Shown: piece by piece, positions 1 through 9,930 of the stretch
Layout: every line of letters begins with the position of its first letter
How positions within the stretch are numbered: the stretch's first letter is position 1
Assembly (NCBI GenBank): GCA_944474755.1
Contig: OX104123.1
Coordinates: 22,655,083 to 22,719,082 of the forward strand
DNA: 64,000 nt
Reading direction: 5' to 3'
Origin: Limnoperna fortunei
Lineage: Eukaryota > Mollusca > Bivalvia > Mytilida > Modiolidae
The notes under the pieces: generated by a model
What the model was told of the DNA's origin: nothing
Seen by the model: the letters and a program-made list of their open reading frames with translations, nothing else
The model's database searches: none
Position numbers and translations under genes: made by a program

Positions 1-268
1 TATGCAACGATACATATGACGGTGTTTCTTGTCATAAATTTAGACACAGACTTATCAACGAATGGCCTTAGTCATTGAGTGTCAATATAAATAAATAACG
101 TGAACAATCACAACATATTCATCTTAAATTTTCTCATTTTAAATGAACCCAAAACTTTTTTAATAGGTGCTTCTCTGTCCGCTAACCGGGGACGTGCCGT
201 GCTGTTACTTGGCTTTGCTCAAATATTCCAACAAGATGTAATCAAAATTATCAAGGTGACAAATTCAT

Positions 269-307
269 TACGCCAGACGCGCGTTTCGTCTACATAAGAC
301 TCATCAG
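269..307 (-). ncRNA. Hammerhead-ribozyme-like core, unit 1
   Basis: On the minus strand the order is CTGATGA, a stem II helix GTCT/AGAC, GAAA, a short stem III CGC/GCG, then TA at the expected cleavage position. This matches the type I hammerhead core layout. Stem I is not evident next to the core: the first flanking bases do not pair. Activity is therefore unproven. Confidence 0.6.
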
Positions 308-790
308 TGGCGTTTAACTATAAATGTTTAAGATATTCTTCATTGGGAGATGGAATAATATAAGTCCACTGGGATCGTGTAAATACACAATACAGGCAGT
401 TCAAAATATTATATAAAGGGTCTAAAAGAATGCTGCTGAACCAGTACACTTATTTAGTATCGGATCGACAAACATGACGATACAGCATAAACAAAAAATA
501 ATAATATACAAATCTAGAAGATTATGCAACGATACATATGACGGTGTTTCTTGTCATAAATTTAGACACAGACTGACCAACGAATGGCCTTAGTCATTGA
601 GTGTCAATATAAATAAATAACGTGAACAATCACAACATATTCATCTTAAACTTTCTCATTTTAAATGAACCCAAAACTTTTTTAATAGGTGCTTCTCTGT
701 CCGCTAACCGGGGACGTGCCGTGCTGTTACTTGGCTTTGCTCAAATATTCCAACAAGATGTAATCAAAATTATCAAGGTGACAAATTCAT

Positions 791-829
791 TACGCCAGAC
801 GCGCGTTTCGTCTACATAAGACTCATCAG
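791..829 (-). ncRNA. Hammerhead-ribozyme-like core, unit 2
   Basis: Identical to the core at 269-307, displaced by one 522-bp unit. Cleavage in adjacent units of an array transcript would release unit-length RNA, as in hammerhead satellites and retrozymes. This is inference. Confidence 0.6.
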
Positions 830-1312
830 TGGCGTTTAACTATAAATGTTTAAGATATTCTTCATTGGGAGATGGAATAATATAAGTCCACTGGGATCGT
901 GTAAATACACAATACAGGCAGTTCAAAATATTATATAAAGGGTCTAAAAGAATGCTGCTGAACCAGTACACTTATTTAGTATCGGATCGACAAACATGAC
1001 GATACAGCATAAACAAAAAATAATAATATACAAATCTAGAAGATTATGCAACGATACATATGACGGTGTTTCTTGTCATAAATTTAGACACAGACTGACC
1101 AACGAATGGCCTTAGTCATTGAGTGTCAATATAAATAAATAACGTGAACAATCACAACATATTCATCTTAAACTTTCTCATTTTAAATGAACCCAAAACT
1201 TTTTTAATAGGTGCTTCTCTGTCCGCTAACCGGGGACGTGCCGTGCTGTTACTTGGCTTTGCTCAAATATTCCAACAAGATGTAATCAAAATTATCAAGG
1301 TGACAAATTCAT

Positions 1313-1351
1313 TACGCCAGACGCGCGTTTCGTCTACATAAGACTCATCAG
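1313..1351 (-). ncRNA. Hammerhead-ribozyme-like core, unit 3
   Basis: Third copy of the same core in the array, with both conserved core strings and both short helices intact. Confidence 0.6.
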
Positions 1352-1423
1352 TGGCGTTTAACTATAAATGTTTAAGATATTCTTCATTGGGAGATGGAAT
1401 AATATAAGTCCACTGGGATCGTG

Positions 1424-1640
1424 GGGTCAGTCTGTGTCTAAATTTATGACAAGAAACACCGTCATATGTATCGTTGCATAATCTTCTAGATTTGTATATT
1501 ATTATTTTTTGTTTATGCTGTATCGTCATGTTTGTCGATCCGATACTAAATAAGTGTACTGGTTCAGCAGCATTCTTTTAGACCCTTTATATAATATTTT
1601 GAACTGCCTGTATTGTGTATTTACACGATCCCAGTGGATA
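1424..1640. repeat. Inverted piece of the 522-bp unit at the array edge
   Basis: This stretch is the reverse complement of the part of the 522-bp unit between the tccactgggatcgtg landmark and the cagactgacc landmark. It is bounded by tccactgggatcgtg (1409-1423) and its complement (1625-1639), so the array ends in a local inversion or foldback. Confidence 0.88.
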
Positions 1641-1654
1641 TAGTGCGGTCTAGT

Positions 1655-1765
1655 TAAAATTAGGAGATGGATTTGGATTAAAAACTGTAATTTCATCTTA
1701 AAATTACCAAACCTTAAGCTGGGAGTCAAGCACATTTCAATTCGAACAAACTCAGTGTTGATACG
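1655..1765 (-). mobile_element. Remnant of the tRNA-derived SINE
   Basis: Short islands match the minus-strand SINE: ggagtcaagcac, an eroded B-box region and ctcagtgttga. A similarly eroded remnant lies at the same position of copy B (7588-7735), so this insertion probably predates the segmental duplication. Confidence 0.5.
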
Positions 1766-1843
1766 CCTTAGAAAGGTTAATTAACTTCAGGAGACCTTCG
1801 GGCAACACTCGACATATACTCAATGTAAATAAGAAGCCTTTAC

Positions 1844-2447
1844 CTTGCAACTCCTGTGAAGCTTTAACAGACAAGGTTAGGTTGTAAAGTGCCATTAAAT
1901 CTTCTCCCCTTGCATGCTGGTTTCTGGTTAGTGCAATTACATCATTTTGAATCAATGTTTGATATTGTTTAACAGACGTCATTTCTGTTTTTAATGCCAT
2001 TATCTCTTGTAATTGGTTAAATGGCTGCATTTGCTTTAAAATATTTAATTCTTCTTTCAGACTTCGAACACTATTGTTTGCATACTCGAGTTCTCGTAGC
2101 AACTGATTGTTTTCGTTTTCCATCTTGGAATATTTCTGTTCAATCTGCATATTGTTTTCTAGGAGAAAGGCTGTTTCATTCTTCAGACTTCTTACTTCTT
2201 CTAAAAGAGTTATGTGATCCTGCTGAATATTAAAATATTTCTGTTGCTGATGTATAAAGTCTGCATGCATTTTGGTAACAATGCCTTCCAGATGGTGACG
2301 TTGCTGTTTCTCTTCTATCAGAAGCTTCATAACCATTATAAAATGACTCTCGGTCATATCATCAGGCGATGTAGTAACATCCTCTAAAATAAATCCACTT
2401 ACAAAACAGAAGCACAGGGCGACAACTACAACACGCATTCTAGTCAC
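1844..2447 (-). CDS. First exon of a secreted coiled-coil protein, probably a C1q-domain gene (copy A)
   Basis: The open exon encodes a signal peptide followed by about 150 residues of charged heptad-like sequence rich in E, K, Q and L, predicting a coiled coil. Two Met codons are possible (2447 and 2438). The second is favoured because copy B starts there, and MRVVVVALCFCFVSG is a classic signal peptide. The frame runs on to 1752, but I end the exon at 1844, where CAAG is followed by the donor GTAAAG. From 2438 the exon leaves phase 1, the phase used to enter the C1q exon of the intact gene at 16910-19267. Copy B carries a decayed C1q exon downstream of the homologous exon, so this is probably the stalk exon of a C1qDC protein. 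No C1q exon for copy A lies in the window; the repeat array occupies the expected place. Confidence 0.65.
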
Positions 2448-2638
2448 AATTTAATGTTGCACCACGTTGTAACACAGACGTCCTCGGTAGAGAATGAAGT
2501 GCCCAATAATGGTAAGGATCTTTAAAATATCTGTATTATATCTAGATTACAAATTAGTTTATCATGTTTACCATATCACTGAACTTTGAGTATTTTTGTT
2601 TTTATCTATCTTAATATGCACACAACACAAAATGTATT

Positions 2639-2882
2639 AGGGCCTCGTTAGCCGAGTGCTTATAGTAGTTTGTCTACTATTGATCACGTGGTCTATCAAC
2701 ACTGAGATTGTGGGTTCCATTCTCACTGCAGACAGTATGTACTGCACTCCAATTTTAATTGACATGATTGCCAGTTTTCCGACCGGAGGTCCGAGTTTTC
2801 TCCGGTAACTACGGCTTTCTCTCCAATAAAAACTGGACGCCATGATATATCTGAAAAATTGCTAAAAACACCAGTCAAACAA
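2639..2882 (+). mobile_element. tRNA-derived SINE, full length, with TSD
   Basis: The head resembles a Ser/Leu tRNA (gccgagtg A-box region, gtgggttccattc B box). A centre ending in tccaataaaaactggacgcc follows, then a tail with aaacaaac. It is flanked by the 12-bp direct repeat acaaaatgtatt at 2627-2638 and 2883-2894. Copy B (about 8545) has the uninterrupted target, so insertion followed the duplication. Confidence 0.9.
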
Positions 2883-2894
2883 ACAAAATGTATT

Positions 2895-3045
2895 GGTGTC
2901 TGAGATATAGGTTGTTAGTAATCTACTATAGTTTACATGGTTTGTCAATTTTTGCTGGTTCGAGTCTCATGTGCGCCTGCAGAGTTACTTATTGTTATGC
3001 CGAAGGAAATATCCACTCCAGTAAAGGAAAGACAACCTATGAATC
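2895..3045 (+). mobile_element. Eroded SINE
   Basis: Contains gctggttcgagtctcatg as a B-box-like core and a decayed head. It is shared with copy B at 8553-8710, so it is older than the duplication. Confidence 0.45.
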
Positions 3046-4117
3046 CGAATCGTTTCTAGTCATTTATGCTTTATAAGGGTAGTAAATGTTTACAGATTAT
3101 CAGAATGTGTACCTTGCATTAATTACAACAGTGAATATTTAGATTGTGTTTTGGACCAAACTTTTATTGTGCAATATCTGAGAACGTTTTACCGCTTTTT
3201 AAAGCTTAGTTCATACAAGAGCTAGACCACAAATGTACACATGTATTCACTAGTGATCTTGCACTATAAAATTTTGGTAATTGTAAGACAATTTAATATT
3301 TCACATTCATTGCACTAGAAATTATATTTAAAAGAGAGCGTCTTTGTTATTGTGAAAAAAGGAATTGGTCACGGATATTTATGGCATATATAGTTTTTTT
3401 CCATTTTCTAACAAAGGTTAATGCTAATCGATGTAACAAATGTATGCAAATCTAAGAAATTCTAATACTGTTTAAACTAAGGCCAAAACATTTACTACTT
3501 TATTAGAGCTTACTTTGCTTATGTATCTCAGGTGGTATACCAGCATTTGTAAACAGATCATTATTATTTAAATGGCGATACAGCTAGTCGTCAGTGTTTC
3601 TCTGCCAAATTGGAAGTCAAAGCTTAATGCATCAAAACTGCTGAAGGAATTTAAACAAATATTGGAATAAAATGTGTTAATTTTTATAATATTTTGTGGG
3701 TGGATTCGTGTTTTTAACTATACAATTACAGAGGATTAATTAAATAATTTTCATTATAAATATCATGTATTGTTTATATATAGTTCTTATAATATGTAAC
3801 ATTTTCAATGTTTAATTTAAGCGAAGTAAGCCCTCACCGTATTTGTTGAGAATTTTTAAAAACTATACGCTCTTAGTTTTTACCGATACCTCGATTTGCT
3901 ATATTTTAGTTTGATCTATTGTTTGTAAGCTAGTTGGACGTAAAGCAAACATTCAATCAATTATATTGCTGTAAATTAACATTGGTTTAATAGTCAGTTT
4001 CGCATAAAAAGTGTTAGAGACACTAAATGTATTTTTCTACTCTTAAAACCATGAATGACTTAATATACTTCGTGTATATTGGTCTGTTCATAATATAAAC
4101 CCTGAGGGATGGGGGTG
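3046..4117. other. Non-coding part of duplication copy A
   Basis: AT-rich sequence with no convincing exon. Several blocks align with 8760-10900 of copy B. Nothing else is recognised. Confidence 0.6.
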
Positions 4118-4876
4118 GAGGTGGCTCGGTGACCTAGTGGTCAGGCAGTTAGACTACTAATGATTGATTGATTAATGGTGTTTAACGCCCGAGCAGCAAT
4201 ATTTCAGCTATATTCAGGCGATGAACATGAAATGGATGATAAAATGAACATGAAATGATGATGAATGAAAATGGGATGGGACACAAGGAAAAATAGGGGT
4301 AACGGATTTTAGATTGCCACTGGCAAATGGGAGGATGGATAGGGTCGGGCAATTTAGCCTCCTGTAGCGGGATCGAAATCCCTACTCATAGCGAATACTA
4401 CAGCAGCGTTCTTTTACGTGCGAGGAACGTGGCATTTTTCCCAACACGGTGCACTAATATGGTTTGCGGTCAGGTTTTCCGTATTATGGCCTGACAACCC
4501 CAGCTTGCCAGGGGTACCCCATTCAACCACCTGGGGCACACATCCCAGTCGGTCTTTAGGCAAACCGACCTGACACGCCGGTCAGGGTACTGGGCGCTAT
4601 TTAGTCGCCTCTTACGACAAGCTAGCGCGACTGCGGTCTATTCTTTTAGCCACCCGGATCCCGCACGGGGCTAGACTACTAATGATCACGTATGCTGTCA
4701 ACATCAACACTGCTGTTGCGTTCTCGATTCTTACTGCGAGCTGGGTGCACAAGTATCCAATCTTAATTGACAACAGTTTTCTAACCAAAGATCGTGCTGT
4801 CGGTGTCTTCCTCCTTAAAAAAACTGGAGGCCACAATATAGCTAAAGTGGCTTTAAACACCATTCAAACAAAGATG
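4118..4876 (+). mobile_element. Old SINE split by a later retroposon
   Basis: The SINE head (gacctagtggtcaggcagtt) is at 4118-4164. Its body and tail resume at 4672 and end in ggctttaaacaccattcaaa. The interruption is the element at 4165-4671. Its head is also present in copy B at 11037-11120, placing the insertion before the duplication. Confidence 0.8.
4165..4671 (-). mobile_element. 507-bp retroposon with 15-bp TSD
   Basis: It is flanked by perfect copies of tagactactaatgat (4150-4164 and 4672-4686) and has a short attaatcaatcaatca-like tail on its minus strand. Its 3' end (atagctgaaatattgctg, then gcgttaaacaccatt) resembles the tail of the window's tRNA-derived SINE, suggesting the same LINE machinery mobilised both. 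The 5' part (ccccgtgcgggatccgggtg...) is not tRNA-like to my eye, and I do not recognise the family. No reading frame of note. Confidence 0.85.
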
Positions 4877-5242
4877 TCAATTTGTAGCATTTTACTATCA
4901 CGATGTATTTAATCGATATTAATCTGGTAAATTTTAAACTTCTTGTTATTTGTTTACTACGCGACTGCCGTAACCCCCAGACAGCAAAAAGTTGGAGAAG
5001 CAATCAAATCTTATTTGAGAGGTGGATCACAATTTGTTAAGTCATTATAACGCTCAAAGAACTTCTAAAGTGATAAATTCAATGTTGTAACACGACTCCA
5101 GTTTCAGTAATTTTATAGCCAACAGCAGGTATAATCTTAAAAACTAAAATCCAAATCGTATGATCTAGCATAATGTATGCGTTTTGAGGAATATGTGTCA
5201 TACAGAAAAAGCAGAAAACAATGTCACGTCTTAATAATCTTT

Positions 5243-5682
5243 GGGCCTCGGTGGCCGAGTGGTTAAGGTAGTTCGTCTACTATTGATCACGTGGTATGTC
5301 AACACTGAGATTGCGGGTTCAAGTCTCACTGTGGACAGGGTGTACTCGACTCCAATCTTAATTGACAAGAATTACCTGTTTCCTACCGAAGGTTGGAGTT
5401 CCCTCTGGAAAATAAAAATTGGACGCCTTGAAATAGATGAATTGTTTGTTTGAATGGTGTTTTAACGACACTTTCAGCAATTTTTCAGCTATATCATGGT
5501 GTCCAGTTTTTATTGGCGGAGGAAGCCGGAGTACCCGGAGAGAACCCCCGACCTGCGGTAAGAAAACTGGCAATCCTTGTCAATTAAGATTGGAGTCGAG
5601 TACACCCTGCCTGCAGTGATTGAAATAGATGAACAATTGCTCTTAAAAAGTTATACACCATTCAAACAAACAAACAAACAAG
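5243..5682 (+). mobile_element. SINE interrupted by a second SINE
   Basis: The head has good A and B boxes (ggccgagtggttaagg, gcgggttcaagtctc). The body runs to 5441 and the tail resumes at 5620, ending in (aaac) repeats. The interruption is the minus-strand fragment at 5442-5619. Confidence 0.88.
5442..5619 (-). mobile_element. 5'-truncated SINE nested in a SINE, with TSD
   Basis: A minus-strand SINE 3' part lacks the tRNA head and is flanked by ttgaaatagatgaa at 5428-5441 and 5620-5633. The duplicated 14 bp lies in the tail region of the host SINE. Truncation at the 5' end is typical of LINE-driven priming. Confidence 0.9.
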
Positions 5683-5683
5683 T

Positions 5684-6628
5684 CTTACGGAGAGTGCCAT
5701 ATATAACACAACTACAATCATATTTCAATCAAAGCAAAGCATAAATTAGGTAGATGTCTTATTAAATTGACCTTCGCAAGGTAAAAATTGCCTCAATTAT
5801 TTTTAAATAAACAATGAATTTCATATAGCTTTTCATTAAAACAATGTATTCTTTTTTAAAAATCAAATGTAATAACAGTAGGTATTTTCACATAATGTTA
5901 ACATGGTTTGATCATCAGTTAATATTCCGTAAATACTAAATGCCGATAATTTAATTTGGTAAACCTTTATTGAAACAGTCAGTGAAAAGTTTATTGCCTA
6001 CAAGATGCTACATCGGAGTAGTCAATCGTTTCCAATTAAATGATATGAGAAGACTTCAAAACATCCCATGCAGTCCCTAACAAACAATACGTCTGCCGAA
6101 GTTGTTTCTAAGAATCTGAGGAAACAGCATTTGTAGTAGCTTTAGCAGAATAATATGAAATGTTTTAGGTCATGTTTAAACACTATTAACTGTTGAAGTG
6201 CTGTTTACGAGGTAATGTGATTCTGTAAAAACAAAGGTCACTCAGTGAGATTCAACAATGTTTTTAAGATTGTGATCTACTTTGATCTACATTAAGGTCG
6301 TGCGATTAAATTATCTAAGGTTAGTAGTATTATAAATTGTAGGACATTTTATCTTTAACATTAATAATCGTAATAATAATCATTACTTAATACCGGTAAT
6401 AGTTTTCATCACAAATATATTATTAAAAAAACCAGTGCATGTTATTCAATTAATTATAATTAAATCTATTGATCAATGGCTTTTTTAAAAATGCTGCAGA
6501 CAGGCACAGTTTGTATAACGTTTTAAAGGCACAATGCACAAGTTTTTTGTTTGGATAAAGAACTATTCCAAATTCACAATTAAACTTAAAATCTTCATAT
6601 TATTTTTTAAAGCCATTAATACATTGTA
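5684..6628. other. AT-rich spacer
   Basis: No gene, repeat family or structured motif recognised on either strand. Confidence 0.5.
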
Positions 6629-6922
6629 TTATTATTTTATCTTGATGAATGTAATGCAAGAGTACCAGGATGACATAGGAATTTAAGTGACAGTCCTAAC
6701 TGATACATTATCGCTATGTTTTAGACACAAACCCATTTTTAACTATTGACGTATTTCTATATATTTGAAAAGCTGCCTTGTATGTCGCGGACAAAACAGT
6801 TACCGATACGAAATAAATCCCTGGATTATCGCATATAAATACACCAGAAGACTAAAAGATGTGCTTGCTACTCCACCAATTTTCCATTTTTCTTGATATC
6901 GGGAAATTTTAGGATATCTCCA
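6629..6922 (-). pseudogene. Decayed C1q-domain exon
   Basis: On the minus strand one frame reads SGVFICDNPGIYFVSVTV, then AAFQIYRNTSIVKNG, before stops at the equivalent of the mid-domain. This aligns with the intact C1q exon at 16910-17301 (SGVFTCEVPGLYQIIATV, AATFGIYKNDAIQNSG). Further on, a stretch reading LHYIHQDKI resembles the LHLHQ-type strand of C1q domains. The start of the exon is eroded and abuts a SINE fragment at 6923. It lies about 0.9 kb downstream of the frameshifted stalk exon at 7792-8375. I read the two as one dead C1qDC gene. Confidence 0.75.
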
Positions 6923-7000
6923 ACGGACGCCATGTAATAGCTGAAAAATTGCTGAAAGTGGCGTTAAAACACCATTCAAACAAACAAACAAACAAACAAC
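6923..7000 (+). mobile_element. SINE 3' fragment
   Basis: Only the end of the SINE is present (ggacgccatgtaatagctga through the aaac-repeat tail). It sits in the intron of the dead C1qDC copy. Confidence 0.8.
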
Positions 7001-7587
7001 AGTAAAAAGGAATAACTTTATCTCGCTAGAATATTGTGACCTTCTAATATAATCCCTTATATTGCTCAACATATTTATTTTTGTATGCAATATAAATTAT
7101 TAAAGGACCTTTCCTAAATGTATAAAGAGATTCTATTTTTGAATATTTTTTATATCAAAACTAAAAGCAAAGTAAAACAACGTGAAAATATTTTTTGTTA
7201 TTTTTGTTACTCAAATATCACCAATAACACCAATGATTACTCGAAACTTATCACTATCAGATTATTCATAATAATTGTTTTTGTTAAGCAGATTCACTAT
7301 TTTAATTTACTTAATGTTAATTTAGTAGAAATACAATAACGAATATACTAACAAAACGTTTGATTGATTGTTCATCGCATATCGCTCAGCCTTCAGTATT
7401 GCAGCTACTATCTGAACGAAAACATTTTGATGAATATTAAATAAATAAGAGAAATGTGATAGAATATACGGTAAAAAATTATGACGCTTCTAGAAAGGTA
7501 ATAGAAAGTGGATAGCAATAGAGCATTTCGCTTTTTGCATATGCTGTGCTGTAGGTGATCCTCTTCCTATCCGTACCAAATGCAAAT
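7001..7587. other. AT-rich spacer
   Basis: Intronic position in the dead C1qDC copy B. No feature recognised. Confidence 0.45.
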
Positions 7588-7735
7588 GCTTGTTTGAATA
7601 TAGTTTTACGCCACTGGCTACATGTATTGTGCTGTCCAGTTTTATATAGAAGGAAGATCCGATACTCTTTTTTCGTCTGAAAATAGTAAACATGGTGTTG
7701 ATTCAGTGTTAATACACTACTGGCCAATGGTGGGT
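7588..7735 (-). mobile_element. Eroded SINE
   Basis: Traces of the minus-strand SINE: tttgaatatagttttacgcc, gtccagttttatatag and ttcagtgttaatac. Positionally equivalent to the remnant at 1655-1765. Confidence 0.5.
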
Positions 7736-7791
7736 TTTAGATCGTGCCACCCACGCAATTCGAAATAATCAATGAAATAGGAAGCAGTTAC

Positions 7792-8375
7792 CTTGAAGCT
7801 CTTGTGAAGCTTTCATTGACAATGTTAGGTTATAAAGTGCCATTAAATATTCTCCCCTTCCTTGCTGGTTACTGGTAAGTACATTTATATCGTTTTGAAT
7901 TAATTTTTGATGTTGTTAAAGTGACACCATATCTGTCCTAAAGGTCCTGATATCTTGAATTCAGTAAATTGGTTGCATTTTCTTTAAAATATTGAATTCT
8001 TCTTTTAGACTTTTAACATGTTGTTTGCATGCACAAGTTCTTGTAACAACTGATTAATTTGTTTTTTATCTTAGAATATTTCTGTTCAGTCTGCATGTTC
8101 CTTTCTCGGAGGAAATCTGTTTCATTCTTTAGACTTCTTACTTCTTCTAAAACGGTGTTGTGATCATGCTGAATATTAAAATTGCAGATGTAAAAGTCTG
8201 CATGCATTTTGGTAACACCGGCTTTCAGGTGATGACGTTGCTGTTTCTCTTCTAAAAGAAGCTTCATAACCATTATAAAATGGCTTTCTGTCACCTCATC
8301 AGTCGATGGAGTAACATCCTCTAAAATAAATCCACTCGCAAATCTTAAACAAAGGGCGACAATTACAATGCGCAT
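7792..8375 (-). pseudogene. Frameshifted stalk exon of a C1q-domain gene (copy B)
   Basis: Homologous over its length to the exon at 1844-2438. It starts with the signal peptide MRIVIVALCLRFASG and keeps the coiled-coil region, with a small in-frame deletion near HADF. The reading frame is lost near SKIKNK (about 8065-8070), ending at 8013. Beyond the shift, other frames still match copy A up to a donor-like CAAG/GTAACT at 7792. With the decayed C1q exon at 6629-6922, this is a dead gene. Confidence 0.82.
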
Positions 8376-8552
8376 TCAAGTTACAATTTTATGTTGCACC
8401 ACGTTGGAAAACATACGTCCGCGGTCGAGAATAATGTTAATGATCTTGAAATCTAGACTACAAATTATTTAACTTATGATTGTTTACCATATCTCTGAAC
8501 TTTAGATATTTTTATTTTGATCTATCAAAATATACAACATATGCAAAATTTG

Positions 8553-8710
8553 TATCGGTGCTTGAGTGGTTACATGTAAGGTAGTAAGTCATCTACTTCT
8601 TATTTCGTGGTCTGTCAACATCGATGCGGGAGTGAGTATATGGATAAGAAAGCGACTGCCGAAAAATTAATAATTGTTAAGCCGAGGTGAAATCCACTCC
8701 AGTTAAAGAC
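8553..8710 (+). mobile_element. Eroded SINE, copy B counterpart
   Basis: Contains gcttgagtggttacatgtaa and tttcgtggtctgtcaaca, traces of the SINE head. It aligns to 2895-3045 in copy A. Confidence 0.55.
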
Positions 8711-9116
8711 AGAAAATCAGACAATCTTTCACTCTGTGACTTCTTTTCAGTCCTGTAATACTCAGGATATTTTCAAGACATTTATGCTTTATTGGGGTTT
8801 AATGGTTATTATTATTATTAAAATTTAATTCTTGAAGTTCCTTATTTGTACTTATTTTATGCCACTATTATGTACAACAAAATCGGCTGTGTGTAAAAAG
8901 TGTTAACATTAACTCGAAGTAAAACAATATATTTAATTGTACCATTAATTAGCAATACATTTATTTAATAAAGCTGTATTTCTTGGTTAAACATAAATAT
9001 TTATCGGTAACTTCAATTATGGATCGGATACCTTAATTCAAAAGCGTATAATGACAATGCGGTTTAATAAGTAGATCGGAGATAATGAGACTCAAAAAAT
9101 AACCTAATGCATTTTT
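8711..9116. other. Non-coding part of copy B
   Basis: AT-rich. Short blocks match copy A. No gene seen. Confidence 0.5.
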
Positions 9117-9230
9117 ATTTGAAAATAAACAACTACTTACACAACTATGGACAATTTGGACGAAGACTAACAAAGACACATACAGGGGTTAAGCAAAGTC
9201 TGTCCAAATTTGACTGCTGTAAAAACAACT
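9117..9230 (+). mobile_element. LINE-associated fragment, duplicated at 10089
   Basis: About 105 bp (aacaactacttacacaacta through gactgctgtaaa) is nearly identical to 10087-10187 inside the LINE fragment at 9931-10516. The two are about 970 bp apart in direct orientation. Confidence 0.8.
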
Positions 9231-9930
9231 TGGCCAAAATATTATCTAATAACTGACTGGAACAACTAGTCTTATAGAAACATAATGAATTATCCTATGG
9301 AATAAAGAAATTGCAACTTCCAACCCGTCAACTTTCAAAATCATTTTTCACACGTAACGAATCAAATTAAAACTTCAAATTTACAATAGCCATTAGTTGT
9401 ATTTCTAAATTATTTAATTTTATGCATAAAATAAGCAATATATAATATTATTTAAATCACAAAGCGTAAAACACTACAGTACAGAATCAGAGCTTGAAGG
9501 AGAAAAAGTCTCGACTCTGACTCGAATAGGTGAAACAAAGTATAATTTCCTCAGAACTCCCGTAAAAACGTATGTAACACAGATCAGAAAAAAGTGACTG
9601 ATTAGGACCCGGATCCCATACTCTTGTTCAAAGTCACGATTTGACTATTTTTTAACCTTGCACCTGGCGTGCCCAAATACTATAGTGACATCATCTTGAT
9701 TCTGATTGGATCCTTAGTTGTCACACGTTTACATTTTTTTGTCTAGAAGCTCCTGCATTAAGTTTTAAAAAGCGGTAAAATTTTTCTTAGATTTTGCACG
9801 ATAATATTTTTAGCATCTTTAAACAATTTAGTATTTTACATTCATTCCATTAGAAATGACATATAGGTTTAGATGACACCATTATATACCGCTCTATAAC
9901 ATCAAAATTAGATTGACTAAACTTACAGGA
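9231..9930. other. Non-coding, copy B
   Basis: No gene seen. A block near 9822-9870 matches 3290-3340 of copy A. Confidence 0.45.

Larger units (their letters stand above)
1..1423. repeat. Tandem array of 522-bp units (about 2.7 copies)
   Basis: Three direct units are nearly identical and spaced exactly 522 bp apart; the same landmarks recur at 100, 622 and 1144. The array enters from the left edge, so its true length is unknown. Each unit carries a hammerhead-ribozyme-like core on the minus strand and a 65-codon open frame identical in all units, which I do not regard as a gene. A diverged single unit of the same family lies at about 47080-47570 in the opposite orientation. Near-identity of the units implies recent amplification or conversion. 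What spreads the unit is unknown; rolling-circle or retrozyme-like copying is a hypothesis. Confidence 0.93.
1655..5240. repeat. Segmental duplication, copy A
   Basis: Collinear with 7588-11480 in the same orientation. Matching landmarks in order are the coiled-coil exon, its upstream flank (ttgcaccacgttg at both), an eroded SINE after it, gacgtaaagcaaacattcaa blocks near 3940 and 10840, an old SINE head near 4118 and 11037, and the block from about 4880 to 5220 matching 11130-11460. Divergence is substantial, so the duplication is old. Copy A-only insertions are the SINE at 2639-2882 and the retroposon at 4165-4671. Confidence 0.85.

Noticed and set aside
100..1341. Identical 65-codon open frame in each 522-bp unit as a gene
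   Set aside because: It overlaps the hammerhead-like core on the other strand and shows no family resemblance; the diverged copy near 47080 does not obviously keep it.
5358..5573. Open frames with PTCGRKTGNPCQLRLES-type peptides as genes
   Set aside because: The same peptides recur wherever the SINE occurs (5437, 21517, 41031, 46141); they are SINE translations.
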